From: Eutrigla gurnardus
Taxonomy: Eukaryota; Chordata; Actinopteri; Perciformes; Triglidae
Direction of reading: 5' to 3'
Assembly (NCBI GenBank): GCA_963514095.1
Contig: OY741269.1
Span: 23,365,420 to 23,429,419, forward strand
DNA: 64,000 bases
Position 1 is the first letter of the stretch, and every line of letters begins with the position of its first letter. Below, piece after piece: positions 46,990 through 61,821 of this stretch. A program made the position numbers and the translations under genes. A model generated the notes under the pieces. That model was not told where the DNA came from. It made no database searches and saw nothing but the letters and a program-made list of their open reading frames with translations.

Positions 46990-49386
46990 GTGGGGAAAAA
47001 AAACAAGCATTTAAAATATTTATCATCTCACTGAAAAGAACCCAGTCAAAGGCATTTGAAACATCCCAGTAATTACATTCTCAGGGAAGTACATACAACT
47101 AAATACAAAGGTTATCTTTCATCGAAGGTACATTTTTAATCTTCCGTAAAGACTGACAAAGTTTAAAATACGTTTCTTGCTTCAGAAAAGTACACATAAA
47201 AAAGTATGTTTGTTTGATGCAAATGTAGTATATATTTTCAACACTAGTGGGCGCTCTTAGACTTTCTACCAGTGTGTCCCTGTTACTGTGAAGCCTAATG
47301 CTTATAATCAGTCAGATAACTCTGTAAGGTCAGAGTACTATCACAAATATACAGATTTAGGGAGAAATCGCTTTATTGGGGACTTTGTTGTACACAAAAA
47401 GTATTGTATTTTATTTAAGTTTTCAGTACAAAAATGCACATCAGAACTATTTTTTTTTCCAAAAGTTATTTTACATTGTGTTAGCTTTTGTATTCACAAA
47501 CATTATCATACACTACAAGTCTTTATTATAAGTATTTATTGCTTCTTTATGATGCATTTATTTATTTTATAATTTGTGGGTCTTATTTGTCTCTATACAG
47601 AAAAGATAAACATCAACCATACTGACTTGTTTCATTCTTCTCTCAAGAAACAATGTGTGTGTCAAGTGCACTGGATAATGCAGTAAAATAATGCAATCAT
47701 GATAATAATTATAACAATATTATAATTATAACAATAACAATTTGTTATAATGATATAATTCACAAGAAAAATATATTAATACATTTAAATTAAATAATTA
47801 CTTTAAAGTCCATGTATTTTTACTGGTTATCAACTGAAAGGCATACAAATTGAAACAAAAAGAACCTTGCCAACCATAAGACAGACCTTTTACCTATTTC
47901 CATAACAGTATTAAGGAGTGCTATATGTGGATTATAAATATGCTGTTTCAGGGCACCTTTTTTCTTTTATTTTTTTGATGAAATACATAAACAATGTTTT
48001 CTTGTAAAAATGATTGTTTCATTGACATTTAGATGCATCTTATAGTTGTTTTAGCAAAGGAAAACAATTTGAGCAAAATTTAGGATGCAAACCATGTTTT
48101 TAAATTGTGATTTATATAATGTAATAAAGATGCATTTATCAGAGTGCTTTTAAAGATATCTTTTTTTTATTTTGATGCTACAATTCACAATACATTTTTT
48201 TTATGATAATGTAATGTTATTTTACTTTTATTTTCAGTTTATTATTTCTTACGTTCAGTATCTTTTTTTATTTATAAGGGACCATGAACAAATATGAATC
48301 TACACTATTACTTATATTTATATTAAACATAAATTGTATCAGGGATAGTTCAGAGCTCATAATAGGCTACAAATTATCTATAATGTGGATAATGGTGAGA
48401 CATTGGTGAATATATTTTAATATAATTTTGAAAAAAAAATAACTTAATGACATAAAAATAACTTTGGGTAATTTCTTACAAAGTAAGCGTATTTAAGGCT
48501 TTCTGAAAGTGGATTCGCTTCAAACATGATATATGTTTCACAACATTTAATTTACAATCCAGGTGAATAATTGTAGAAGTAAAGTTATATTTTTAGTAAT
48601 AAAATGTGGATATTTTTCAAATTAAAAGAGTCAAATGGACAACATGCAATCTTAGTCAATTCAGAAACTCTTATGGCATGTCATACAAATATTTATTCTA
48701 TAAAAAAAATTAAGGCATGAATGAAAAACACGATCTGAAAAAATATTGTTGATTCATCTATTATTTATTTTCATCATTATGATTTCATGATAAAGGCTTC
48801 AATTATAATTGTAGTGTGTATTATCAAATCATAATACATAATTTTTGTTTGTGTATTTTTTAAATTATATTTAAAAAATAATATTTTAAAATAGCATGCT
48901 GCATTATCTATGAAAAAGTATATTCGTTCTATTCAAGATTTGGTTTATGCTCAATTAACATAATATATAAAATGTATATACAGTTATTTATGAGCATTTT
49001 TTCACATAAATGGAGGACAGAACTTTTTGGTTTGCAGATGATTTTGACCACAATATATTTTTTACAAAAGTGACATGAAAACCAGAATATTTCTAGTGTT
49101 CTTGACAGCGTTAATGGTAGCCGGACATGTGGACCGGGGCTCACTGGGGGTCGCTGTGACATCGCCGACTTAAACGGAAACTAGGGTGTAGCTGGGGTCC
49201 TTCTCACTCGTGACGACATGCCGTCTGCTGACGTGGTGGCGAGGGGGCGTGGCCTCAAACGTGAACTCTAGTTGAACCTATTTCGATATTAGGCGAGGCA
49301 GGCTTAGACATGTTACGACACAGGGCCAGTAACAGAGATATTTTGGGGTTTTTGCTTTCCTTAACCGGAGCCCCCACCACCAAACT

Positions 49387-49417
<31 letters not shown>

Positions 49418-50418
49418 AGCCTACAGCGGCAGTCTGACCGAACAGCGACCCTGCGTATCAGGGTCAAAAGTATAAAACACGCCGTGTGTCATATAAGCTG
49501 TGGTTGTTGGGTTAAGTTTGGTGAACTCGCTCCTCCTCCCTCCCCTGCCAATCACAGAGATATGGTACGAGGCATTTACCAAATTCGATGATGACAATGG
49601 ACGTGAACTTTCAATGAACTGCGTTTTTGCTTTCGACTAGAAAAAGGGCAGCAAGGGAAAGTGGAGTTCAGTGGGACTTCCTATCTCATCATCCCGGCTT
49701 GATCACTGATTGACCCTCACAAAAATGGGTTGGGGCGGTGCACGGATGAATTCTGATGATGCACTGAGACTCTGGGTACATTGCAGCTCAAGCCTAACAT
49801 ACATATTTTACCCACGGGGAGTGTAGACAAAGCCACACTGCCGCATCAGCAACCACTTTTTCCCCACATATCTCCTCTTTCTTGCCATTGCACTTTACAA
49901 GACCCCCCTTCTCTCTCCGTCCAACGGGACAACAAGCAGTTCAAGAATAACGCCTCCAATTCGGTCATTGTAAGACTTTCACGACACGAGTCGAGATGGG
50001 TAATAAATGGATGGAGGGCCTCTCAAGCCACGGACTTCAAAGCTTTTGAGCCACCAAGCGTATGAAATATTTAGTTTGTGCTGTGGTGTCACGGATACAA
50101 AAAAAAGTGCTTGAGCCACGGCTAAATCAAAATGGTGGCACTGACAGAAACCTGTGAAAGTCCGTGAGTGTCCCCGCATGGGTAGAGCTTGAACCGTGTG
50201 TTAATAATGCATGTGTTACTCTGCGGAGGTGCGACATCTAGAAAGCAAGACGGTTATGGGGGAAAAAAGAAAAAAATAGAGAGAAGCAGAGTGCTTGAGT
50301 TATGGCATAAAGGGGAGAAAAAAGAGATGCGCTGCAACACAAAGTCTCCCATCACAAAGACAATCTAATGCCAAAGTTAGACTTTAACCCAGTTTTGTTG
50401 TTTTTTGCTGAAAAGGTC
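46990..50418. other. AT-rich gene-free stretch
   Basis: Very AT-rich from about 47000 to 49080 with only short frames. A GC-richer patch at about 49110-49260 contains GGGGGCGTGGCC (Sp1/KLF-like), but no exon follows that I can support. Confidence 0.5.
49386..49411 (+). repeat. (CA)n microsatellite
   Basis: About 12 CA units. Confidence 0.95.
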
Positions 50419-50428
50419 ATCTGGAGAG

Positions 50429-50867
50429 TACGACAGCGTGTTAGGGCCACTGTAGGAAAAAAAAAAGAGCCGAGAGAGGGGGGCAATATTCCGGTAAAAA
50501 AAAAGTTGTGAATTTGCGAGTTTAGAAAGTGGCAAATTTGCACATTTATTACAATGCTAACATCTATTTAACGCATTTATGCTAGCTAACTTCCGTGTGA
50601 GAATACCTTGTTAAGGTCCTTAGGGTGATAGCTGTTATTGTTGGTTTTATTTAATGGGCCAATTTGTCATCTTATGGGCGTTTATTGATTGGTGCTAAGA
50701 TGCTAGCGGTAGTTTTCACTTGTTCACTTGGTTCCGCTAACATTGGATTTTTGCTGTTGCTGTTGCTATGACTACAAGTGAAAGCTACATTCATGGGAAA
50801 ACGACTTCACATTGCAAATTTGCGACTTCATTAACTTGCAAATTTGCAACTTCATAAATTTGTCGTA
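50429..50867. mobile_element. non-autonomous DNA transposon with 10-bp target duplication
   Basis: The element runs from TACGAC to GTCGTA (inverted 6-bp tips) and is flanked on both sides by the identical 10-mer ATCTGGAGAG (50419-50428 and 50868-50877). Subterminal inverted repeats of 40 bp (50503-50542 and 50813-50852) match at about 33 positions and share the AATTTGC core. No coding capacity. A 9-10-bp duplication is typical of Mutator-like elements, but family assignment is inference. Confidence 0.75.
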
Positions 50868-51777
50868 ATCTGGAGAGTCCAGTCTGGTCAGTTAAAAAAA
50901 AGGAAATTTCAATGGAAGCTCCATTTCTGTCACAGAAATTCTGTGTGACACGTAGGATTCAGGGAAAGTGTTGTTGTGTAATGCTTCTTCTTCTGTCTGA
51001 ATGAATAATTAAGTCTGCGTAGCCTATTAGCTGACCACCCTGGGCTCGGTTGTGAAAGCTAGCACAGCTGCTGTCGCGCCGAGACTTTTTTTTTTTAGCC
51101 AAAATGTGTCACGCTTCAGTCATCTTCAAGAGGTTTCCTTCCTGACAATGTTCAGCCGCCTCTCTTTGATCTTAAAACATCACACACTTACTCGGGATTT
51201 GTAATTCTGACGGTCTCTTTGACCCCTTGACATCACACCGGTTCTGTTAGTCTTGACCCGCGTGGTCAACTGGAGTAGGAGTGGCACATGAGGGATAAAA
51301 GATACTTATGTCACATTTGACACACCTTTTCAAACTATTTTATTTAGTGGTAGCCCGCTGAAAAGAATACTAATTTGTGCTTGTGATTGTAGCACTGTAC
51401 TATCTTCTTTCATTTCTCAGATGCATTGTCAGTGAATACTCAATTCCTCACATTAACATTTTAGTTGCTGTGAAGATAGTTCTGCTCCGGAGGCATTTAA
51501 ATGAGCTTTTTTGTGGAGGAAAACATTAGTGAATGGAGCTTTTTTCTTCTTTTCGAAACGCACTGGAGCCCCGAAAAGAACAAATTACGGAAATGAAAAC
51601 ATATTATTGCCTTAATTTATTGTCTATTGGTGTTTTTCTCTGTTATTGAAGTTTAGGAAGCTACAAAATATCTTCTATTTGAGTGACTTGATTCTGTTTC
51701 TCTAGGCACGCTTTCAGGAAATATCAGTGAATCTCAATCTCCCCATTTTTGTTTATCACATAGTTCTCTGTATTCTG

Positions 51778-51801
51778 ACCACCACCACCACCACCACCAC
51801 A
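51778..51801 (+). repeat. (CCA)n tract
   Basis: About 8 ACC units followed by a C-rich stretch. Confidence 0.9.
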
Positions 51802-52104
51802 ACCACCCCACGGAGTGCACCCACCCAAGCAGCTATGCCTCCTCCACCCCTCACAATCGTCCCCTTTGCTCCCAGAACGGAGATTACTTGCCCATCTGTA
51901 ACACAAGAGCTGGGGCCATGCTAAGCCGATGGGAGCCTGCTCAGCAAGGCACCGCCGCAATTGTTAACCCTGATTAACTTGATGTGGCGTTCAGTAGAGG
52001 GAACAGTGTGAAAATCAAGCCAGTGCCGTGACCCAGTGCCCTGCCGCTGAACCGAGGGGGAATCGGGCAAACTTGGGGAGGGTGGATGAGAACGGGAGCC
52101 AAGA

Positions 52105-52125
52105 GGGGGGGGGGGGGGGGGGGGG

Positions 52126-52171
<46 letters not shown>

Positions 52172-52198
52172 CCTATATAGCAAGAGAGAGAGAGAGAG
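52105..52198 (+). repeat. compound G21, (TA)21 and (AG)8 tract
   Basis: Poly-G at 52105-52125, then TA repeats at 52129-52170, then AG repeats at 52183-52198, in direct succession. Confidence 0.95.
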
Positions 52199-55100
52199 GA
52201 TTGCGGCAGAGTGATGGAAAAGAGATTAATGTGGCTTGAAGCTTCTACCAAAAGATTGCACAGGAGTAACAGATATATGCACATAAATATCTTTTCTCTG
52301 TTTTAGTGCAGTTAAAACTTGGCGTCAGTTGGGATATACACTGTAGCAGTAAAACATAAATTGGTATGACTTTAAGTGCTCCTCCGATGTGCTTTGGTAG
52401 AGCTACTGGGTGCAATAGAGGACATCAAAGATTCAGTTATTGTGAGATTATCGTTACACAGAGAAGGCAGTGTAGATGTTTGAGTTTGGAGATAAGAAAA
52501 TGCATTCATTTTATGACATAAATTAAAGATTTCATTCATGTCTTGTTCCCAAACATAGTGAAATGTGTTATGCTTTGTCTTTAAACATGAGCAATTATTA
52601 AAATGTTTTCATTGTATACAGAACAGTATTAAGGTCATAACCCAGCTATTCTGGTATATCTTTATATGGAGGGTTAAATAATGAAATTACAGTGAAATGC
52701 CTTGTCGGATCACATTTTAACCTTTTATCGGAGCGACTTAATACAACTTAATACAAATTATTAAATCATTGTTGTTCCATGGATAATGCTCTATAATACT
52801 TTGTGTGATTCCTCCCAAAGAGCCTGAAATCATTACCGTTTGTTCATTACGATGCATCTGCTTATATAGTTTTTTGCACCTAGAAATGTGTCACTGCCAA
52901 TGGCTCAGTCTGAAAGGTCAAGTTGGACCATATGTTAACAGTAATGCCATTTTTGGTTTTTGTGGTTATGACATATTGCTGGACCCAGCTGGCAGGAAAC
53001 CATCCGACATGTTGCCTGGCGGGATTTCATCTTGTGCGTTTGAATTCCAGCTCAATGTAAAATACTGGAAATAGAATATAGGCCAGTGTGTTTTTTACAT
53101 AATGATGTTTAAACTGCAAGCCCGGTTGCAATTGAATGAGGACATTTTCAGTGCATATTTCCACCAAATGCAATATGTGTTTTTCATTCCATTCATTGTA
53201 ATATAATATAGGCTGACATTCATTAAATGTACGCTATTTTAATTTCAAGTTTCACTTGATTGAGTAATAAGCAAGCGGTCATAAGGGATACAAACATGCT
53301 GAACACAGCTGTGTGATTGAGTACGGCATGTCCAGTCGTACGACCTACTAACATTTCCTTCCTCGTTGACCCACGCCTCCGTGTTTGCCATAAGTTGAGT
53401 GAACATGACGTGTGAAAGAATGCGAAGACGTCCGTTTCACTCTGTTGTTAAACATTTGAGGAGGCGTACGATTATAACTGATACTTGAATGCACCTATCC
53501 ATTCAGGCACGCTGTTATAGCTTATAGGCTAAGCATTCATTTTCAGTCCTTTTCCTATATTATTATGATATATAGATGTAAAAACGAACAAACATGGGCC
53601 CAGTATTGAGAAATACGGTTGAGTTTTTTGCATTTCAACCCAAATGAGACTTTGCAATGTTTGCAGGATTTTCCGTTTGAAGCAGCATATGTGCCACAAT
53701 AATAATAATCATTAAAAAACAGTATTTACTTGTAGCGGTAGCTATCTGTGGTGGGGTGGAGTGGGGGTGATGCTAAGAAAATAATACCTTTGTGCAATAA
53801 CAATGAAATCCCCAAACAAATGCAAAGATAATGACATGTTGAACCCTGTAATGACCCCGACGGGGCCTTCCTTCTCCTCAGCTCCTGGCCATTTCTCCTT
53901 TGACCTAATAATTAAGCTGCTTTCGGCATTATAAGTTGAGAAGCAGCTTTGCCAAACTGCAGTGACAAATCTCTCTCAACTGAACCGCTGCTTTGCCGGA
54001 CACCACCCACAGTCTCGCTTGCAATGCATGGCTGCTTCCCCGCTCCCTTGTTAAACTCCAAACATCTTTCCTCATCCCGCTGAGAAAGTAATTCCACATT
54101 TGGAAAAATAAAAGCCGAGTGCAGGGCATGTTTCATAAGCTGACCTTTTTGATGTGAGACATTTTAATGGGAAGAAATTGTAGCTTTGACCACACGTATG
54201 AGTGACGGTTGCACCGCATCAGGAGCCTGTGTACTGAAAGACACTATAATTGGAGTATGAAGGCAGAGAAAAGTATGGGGGAGGATGGAAACATGTAGAG
54301 GACCTGGTGTTTATATGGTATGTACTATGTCTGAGCTTTACATCATCCAGAGTGTGAGTGAATGATCTTAAAGGAGGAATACCAGTGATCAAAGACATTT
54401 ATGCCCATTTACTTCAGATCCGATATCCCCTTTATCAAACATGAACTGTTTTGCAAGCTAGTGTTTTTAGATTTTTTCTATTTTGCCCACTTTGGTCTAT
54501 GCAACCTTAAAAATCAGTTGCAGCCTCTTTAAACTTGTTTAAGTTGTATAATCCATCAAGGTCACTGATTCTATTACAACACAGCTTAATATCTGGAGTG
54601 TGTTTTCTGCCAACAATAAGTTAGCTTTGGTAAAATCTTAAATAAATGGCTGAAATATAAAATATATGTTCTTACCGGTATATGAAAATGAAAAAGTATC
54701 TTGTGCATTCATACCATATCACACTGATTTCTTCACATTCTGGGGTGTTAATATAAATGTATCTTGTTCTCCAATGTAAGAACATTCATAGCCTGATGTC
54801 TTTAGAGAATACAATTAAAAGCACTAAAAAGCTTTAAGATTTGAGTCTCGGTCTGCTTCAGAACTCCAGTGTAGTTAATTCGACGAAATTCAAATGAAGG
54901 CAGTTTTTGACGGATGCATCGCTTGATCACCCTTGGAGCTTTGTTTTCTCCATTTGTTCTGTACCCTTTGTAATATACAACTCAAACTTGATCAGCTTAA
55001 GTTGCAGGGCCAGAAATTAGACATCTGTCTCCAGAAAAGACTGATCCTGTGAGAACAATATCAATGCAGTTTTTGGATAGCGGGGATTTCTCAACCTGTT

Positions 55101-56195
55101 GTGGGTAAGACAGGCTGGATATTAAGAGAAACAGACTCTAGGGTGATAATGTGTGAGGCAACAAGGAAGCTGCAGAATCATACAGAAAGGAGGGTCCTGG
55201 GACATGCTGAGTATTACAAAGCAGTGACCCAGGATTAAGTGCGGTGGACAGTAGCAGGTTGATTTGATCGGGCAGTGCTGTGTTGTTAAATCGCTCATTA
55301 AATCCAATTAGCGGGAGTAGAGGGAGACATAACGGAGGGTGTGTAGGAGGCAGTAGATCTTTTAGCCTCGCTGCTAGTAAGCTTGCGTGCCAAAGCCGAG
55401 CAGGTGACAAAACCTCCCAACTCTGAACTCCTGACCTAGCCATGGGAATCCCGAAATCTTCACTCCTTTTTCACCCCCCTCGCCCCTTCGCCTCATTCTT
55501 TCTCAGCTACCCGTTCGTAGCTTTCACCTGCGACCTTTGTCGCCTTCGCGCTGCTACAGTGGGGTGTCGCCAGACACCACAGCTGACATGTAAAAGCGCA
55601 ATTGGTCTGAGCAGCCTTACATGCAAAAACACACCGCCAGGCCAATGAATGTCTCATCAAATTAAATAAAACTACAGCCCGAGTGTTGCTCTCATGTGGC
55701 GCCGAGACACCACGGTCTCACCGGAGCAGTGCCAAGACAAATGCCACACAATCACACTGCATAACAGCACCCTGCTGTGGCCTCACAGTGACCTCTCTCT
55801 AAAAGTTAACCGTGGACAAAACGCCCTAAACCTCCTGGGTGAAATAATCCATCGACAGTTTACCCCACTCTCCGTTTCACTTTCTTCCCAAGTTTATCTT
55901 TTTTCTGCAGTTTTCATGGTTTATAATGTGTTTGAGGCGCAAACAAACGGGGACGGATTATGAGAGACTGACAATTTAAGTCATTCTTCTTCATGAAGTC
56001 TCATTTGGTTCGGTGATCTGTGAGTTCATTCTTGTTTACTTCCCAGACTGTCACTGCTGCTCTTATGTACAACCCCCCCCCCAACTTTTGTTCCACTGTT
56101 TGTCCCTTATCTGTGATTCATGCGCCAAGTCCCTGTGTTGCCTCTCCTCTCTAATCCAAATCCTCTGCCCTCAGAGGTATATTATCCTATTCATA

Positions 56196-56228
56196 CCCCC
56201 CCCCCCCCCCCCCCCCCCCAAAAAAAAA
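56196..56228 (+). repeat. C24 followed by A9
   Basis: Homopolymer C at 56196-56219 directly joined to poly-A. True length is uncertain for sequencing reasons. Confidence 0.9.
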
Positions 56229-59200
56229 TGATAAAGTATTAAAAAATATCTAAACATTCTTGGAATATACTATACAGCTGTACCTTGGTAAATCAAAAGC
56301 CTATCACATTTAAGTGACAACAGGAAAGCTTTCTAACTGTTGTATTATAAATCTTTCATTTACAAGTGCTTGTATGCCCCTCAGGTTCTCTACATGATGG
56401 TTTTAAAAAGCTTAATTACGTACTTTACTAAATCCTGGTGGGAACCTTGATTAATAATGTCCTACTATTTTGCCAGGTTTGTTGCCAAGGTTCATACTAA
56501 TCATCTTAACAAAAATACTTTTTCATTAAGTGCAGAGGGCCAAGGGTCGAGCCCTGCAGAACACCTCTGAATCTATTTTGAACCCATTTCTGCATGAGAC
56601 CATACACAATGTTGCACTTCTGTAAATATTTAATGGCAAATTCTGTGTGAAATGGAGTGAAAACCAGGCTAAAGCCAATCTGAGGCTGGGGTGAGGTGAT
56701 TTACTTATGTTTTTTCAATAGTCATATGTGAAGCAAAAGACAGTAATTGCAAAGAAAAATTACTTTGAAATCAAATACAAGCTGTAGCTTGACCATCAGT
56801 CAATATCACAAAAACATTATTGATACAGTAAGTGTCTCTGTATATTGGCTCATATAATGCAACCCGTATTTATTATTTAAGATATTTGCTTTTGACTCCA
56901 TGGTTTTAATTTAGTCATATGAAATATTTTAACACAATATTAGTCTCACATCATTTTCAAATGTACATTATGTTAACTTTGAATGCAAACCTTATTTAGT
57001 CTGTTTGGTTTTCATTGAACAAATTTTCCCTATGTGCTATTTAATGTACTGAAGTTATTTCTAAATGATCTGCATTCTGATCTGATGTCTCAGTTTTACT
57101 GATCACAGACTGTAAACCATGCACTTGTGCTTACTAGGAACTGTCTGTATATGGGTCTCTTGTATCTTTAAAATCATTGATTTAAGTGACATTTTATGGC
57201 CTCGGAAGCTGCTTTGATGATCTGTCCCTTAAGTCAGACTGCAACACTGCTGGCAGAAATGGTCTTGGTACACTTTCCTGTTATAGGAGCAACAAAAAGT
57301 AAATCAATGAATAAATGAAAACTTGCTTGATGTATTTAAACTGACAGTAAAAATTATTTAAATTATTATTTAAAAATGTAACCAGCTTTGAGCGATGAGC
57401 CTCCTGATTTAACAGGAATATTGTTTCTGACAGAGACGTCAATATAGAACCACTTAACTTGTTGTTGGAAAAATCTCATATTTATAACTTTAAATTATAA
57501 ATGCATAACATATTACAGCAACTACCAAATTATTTAAATGTTTATCTTTAGAACTTGTAACATTCCTGAGTACAGTTGACGCTTACTGCAGTTTTGATAC
57601 TGCATGATTAGATGAATTGTGAGGCATTTCATTTTCAGGGATGCACAATATGTTTTAACATTAACTTAATCTATTCACTTTTATCATAATTTTGAAAGAG
57701 TAAAATTTCAATTTAAATACAAATCAATAAATGACTTGCCCTCAACCCCATGAACAGATTACAATTTCATACAAATTATGTCATATTACTAAAACAATAT
57801 GTATATATGGAGTGTTCTGTACTGTATTAGATTATATTTGAATGAATAGTCATATTTAGTTATTTTGTTCATTTCTACACACCGTAATCCTACATTTAAT
57901 GATACACAAAGATATAGAATAAAACTGAGATGCAAACCTTGTTTAAAAAAATGTTAAATCAAGTTTTAATATTATTAAAATAAATGCTCATCTGGTACAC
58001 AAAGTTTCCAAGACTGTACACTATAGTGTTGGGTAGTTATGTATAAACTACATTTAGCAGTAGCTTGCTGGTAGTTCGGATAATATATGCATAATGATTC
58101 AAATAGTTAAATTACATTTTTGTCTTGTTATAACTACTGAATCTATAAACTATTTTGTGCCATTAAAGAAAAGTATTTTTACTTTAATTTTACAGACCTG
58201 CCCCCATTTTCTTTCGATACACTCTTCAAGCAGCCACCATTTCAACCTCATCATCTTCAGCAAGTTGAAGACTGTTTTGGTTGTTTGTTTGTTCAGTTGA
58301 GAAATATCTTTCCCTGATATGTTATTTTTTCCTACACTGTCAATTTGTCCTTTTTTTAGTGTTTTTTTAAACAAGTTTCAACCACCTTTGTATAATAGCT
58401 TCAGCTAACCAAGCTAGATTTCTCCCTACAGTAGCTTTGCTGTTATTCAAGTAATTGGTAGCTTACAAAATCACGGTCTCTTACCACCTTTATATTATAC
58501 ATTAATTTAGGAGCCTTTGTCTCTCAAATAGAGGCTCAATTTCTGTATTGTTGCGCTGCATCTGAGACATTATGTTGCCCCTGACTATTTAACTGTGAAG
58601 TTTTTAAAACTAAGTTCTGCAGCCTGAGTGTCAAGCATTGCCGCCCTGAGTCTGACTGGCCTGAACAGGACAGTCTGTCTCCACTATAATCTTACTGTTT
58701 GACTCTTCACACTCTTCTGTCTCTACATTTTCTCACATGAAGATATTTCAGTGTTACTTTAGCTTAACTGTAAGAAAAGGTATACTTCAGGGTTTTACTG
58801 TGCTTTTTTCCCTCACAATGTGCCTCGGAGTTAACATTTCACTTAACGGCACCGACACTCGCTGCCTTCAGTACGTGTTAGTTTAAAGACAGGGAGCAGA
58901 GACCTCAAGTGCCATGAAGCGAATGAACTTTTCACCCTGCGTTTTTTACGCCTTCTCCGTAAACGGCCCCTAGCTAGTCAGAACGGAGACAGCAGGCAGT
59001 TTGCAGATGTCTGGGATCAGTGGGCAGCGGCCGGGTCAAGGTGGACGTGGTGACTTATAGTATATATGCACAAGGAACGGAGACTAAACTCGCTGTGCCT
59101 TTTTTTCGCATGACTTGGTTGCCCTTGTTACATCGGGTTGCGAATCTTTCTGAGGAAGTCCTTCAGGCCTTCGGAGTCAAGATAAAAGTCAACCTAACTT

Positions 59201-61783
59201 TTACTTGACCTCTGCCATTCTGTAAGTCTGTTAACTGGGATCTTGATCCTCAGATAAAAACAGACAATCACAGCACTTGACAAACTCCTCTTTATGTGCA
59301 GCATCACAAACGAGCCAGAGGATTGGCTCGATGGGGGCTCCTCTGCATATTCAGTGTACTACCTCGCCTTCTTTTCCTGACTGTGTATCAGGATGGCTGA
59401 GGGGGACAGTTATACCAAATCTCTTCATCCCTCAAGAAAAGTGGAAGGATCTTTCCTAACAGACTCTTAGTCCCGGAATAGATGACAACTTTGACACTGA
59501 TGTTTCATGTCTCAGTAGTTCAGACATGGAGGGCGGCCTGCCTGGCTTGGTCAGGCAGTGAGCCAACAGAGGTATACGGGGACCACAGGGGGGACCTATT
59601 TAAAAACAATCCTATCTGTGGATCCACTGTGGGCTAAACAAAGGATTGGGCCTCATTAAGATAAGAGCGTCCATGAAAGCAGACCAGTTGTTATGTGAAG
59701 ATGCTGTCAGGGAGGCCGCTGAGAGGCAACGGCCCATTTTCCTTTCCCCTCTCTAAATAGCTGTGTGCCTTTCCAGTGCATAATTTTTCTTTGCCAGTAC
59801 TGAGCATGCTCATCAACATCTCCCCTTCCATTCCCCTTCATCACATCCACATTGCTGCCGCTCATGTGTATATGTCAGGAGTGGGACAACGATGATAAAC
59901 ATTGACAATAGGTCCGGCTGTGTTCCTGATGTGCCGCAGAGCAGAAGTAATACAGAGAAGCTGCAGGAGAAACTACTCCCCCTCCCCCCAACAAAAACCC
60001 ACTTGTTCCTGCAAATGATCAAATAAAACCATATTTTTTTTGTTTCCTGGTTAAGCTGGCTCATGACATTATGATGCAAATTGTTCCACATCAAAATCTT
60101 CTTTATTTTTGCGACTACCATTTTAGTAATGCTCTTCTCATGTGTCTCCTCTGATTTATCCTGTTAAAGAGATACTTTCTCCCTATATACAACCACCAAC
60201 ATCATTTAGTTTTATCAGTTAGTACAAAAAGCAAAAAAACAAACAAACAAAAAAACAACAACTAAAAACACTTTTAAATAAAAATAATAAACTGACAGTA
60301 ATTCTTAATAATATAAACAAATATTTTGTTGTATTGTTTTATTATTTAATTTGTATTCATTTGTACCTTAAAATAAGTAATATCAAATACAACAACAATT
60401 TTATTACACTGTTATGCAAGTGCAAAGGCATAATGCAAAGCTGTTAAAAGAATATTTAAAGCACATTTCAGCAGAGAAACGCAATATAATTTACATGAAG
60501 TTCATACAGCAGCAAGTGAGAACACATTTCATCAAACAACCAAACCTAAAAAAAATCCCCCCCAAATAAACAAATACAGTATGTAAGATGGACCGAATGT
60601 ATTTTTGCCTCAAAAAGATTTATAATGAATCCAACATGTTTTAGTCTTTAATTTAAATATGAATACATATAGTAGTAGTAGTTTCAATCTCATGATTAAA
60701 AGGATTACCAGGCTAATGTATATTTATTTAATAAATAAAACAAACAATAAGCATGACTGAAAAATCCCCAAAATTCACATCACGCATTTGTTAGAAATCA
60801 TACACATTCAGAAATATCAGTAGAAATATGTGAATTTGTAAACATTTATGTTGAGGTACATTCCATAAGAGTATATTCACTCTTTTTCTAGCAGGTTGTA
60901 GCATAACATAGATGCCTACATACTTAATAATAATACTACAATTAGTAGTATTTAAAAAAACGGATAACTAGATGCAACCAAACCACATCAAAATGATCAA
61001 TTCAAATAAAAAAAATAAAAAAGTAATTCAACCCTATAATTAATTAAAAAAAGTAAAGCGCTCTGATCCCATTTTTGTTTTAATTTTCAACAAACACATC
61101 TTATTTAGGCTCACACAAACAATTCAGAAGGGCTGATGGGGAAAATTATAATTAACACGGAATGACTGGCGGTTAGAAAACAGAACTGGGAACTATTCCT
61201 TTTGAAAATACAGATATTCAAAATATAAGTAATGGCCTTTTCTTTCTCAGAGCTGTGTATTCAGTGGGTTTTTTGTCACAGGGGTCCGACCCTGCGGCAG
61301 CTGAGCCCGGGAGCCTGAGAACGCTGTCTATTGACATTATCACCAACGGATCAGATGCTTTAACACTAACAAACAAAATCTGTCATCTCAATACGGTGTA
61401 CAAGACATGTGTCTAAGCTTTATTATTAGAGAATAAAAAGAAGCTTACCCATAAACTCAGACACCATGAACTCTGATTGACACGGGGGTTCACACAGAGG
61501 TTATGGGTTCAAATTAGCTGAAAAGATCTGCGGGGCTGACTGTGGGTATTTCTTATGGGACAGATAGGCTCCACTAGGGGGCAATATTTCACCTCCTTTT
61601 GGGGGGGGGTGATGCCGCCGTTAAGGGCAGAGTAATGAATGAAAAGAGAAGGAGAGTGAGAGAGATATGACCCTGTGATGAACTGCAAATCTGCTGGGAG
61701 CTCAGCGGGGCATTGCTGACTGGTTAAATGCCAACCCCTCCACCTGCGAGAGGAGGAGTGGGGACGATGATGCGACGATGGGG

Positions 61784-61786
<3 letters not shown>

Positions 61787-61819
<33 letters not shown>
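61787..61819 (+). repeat. (GT)n microsatellite
   Basis: About 15 GT units. Confidence 0.95.

Positions 61820-61821
<2 letters not shown>

Larger units (their letters stand above)
50880..61780. other. gene-free stretch with microsatellites
   Basis: No splice-bounded coding segment or family match seen. Frames of 60-100 codons are short and compositionally random. AT-rich blocks lie at about 56200-58400 and 60180-61100. A moderately GC segment at 59500-59800 has clustered ACAAAG, ATTAAG and GATAAG words, which might be regulatory. Confidence 0.5.

Noticed and set aside
50503..50852. Repeated AATTTGC words considered as a regulatory site cluster
   Set aside because: They are explained by the subterminal inverted repeats of the transposon at 50429-50867.
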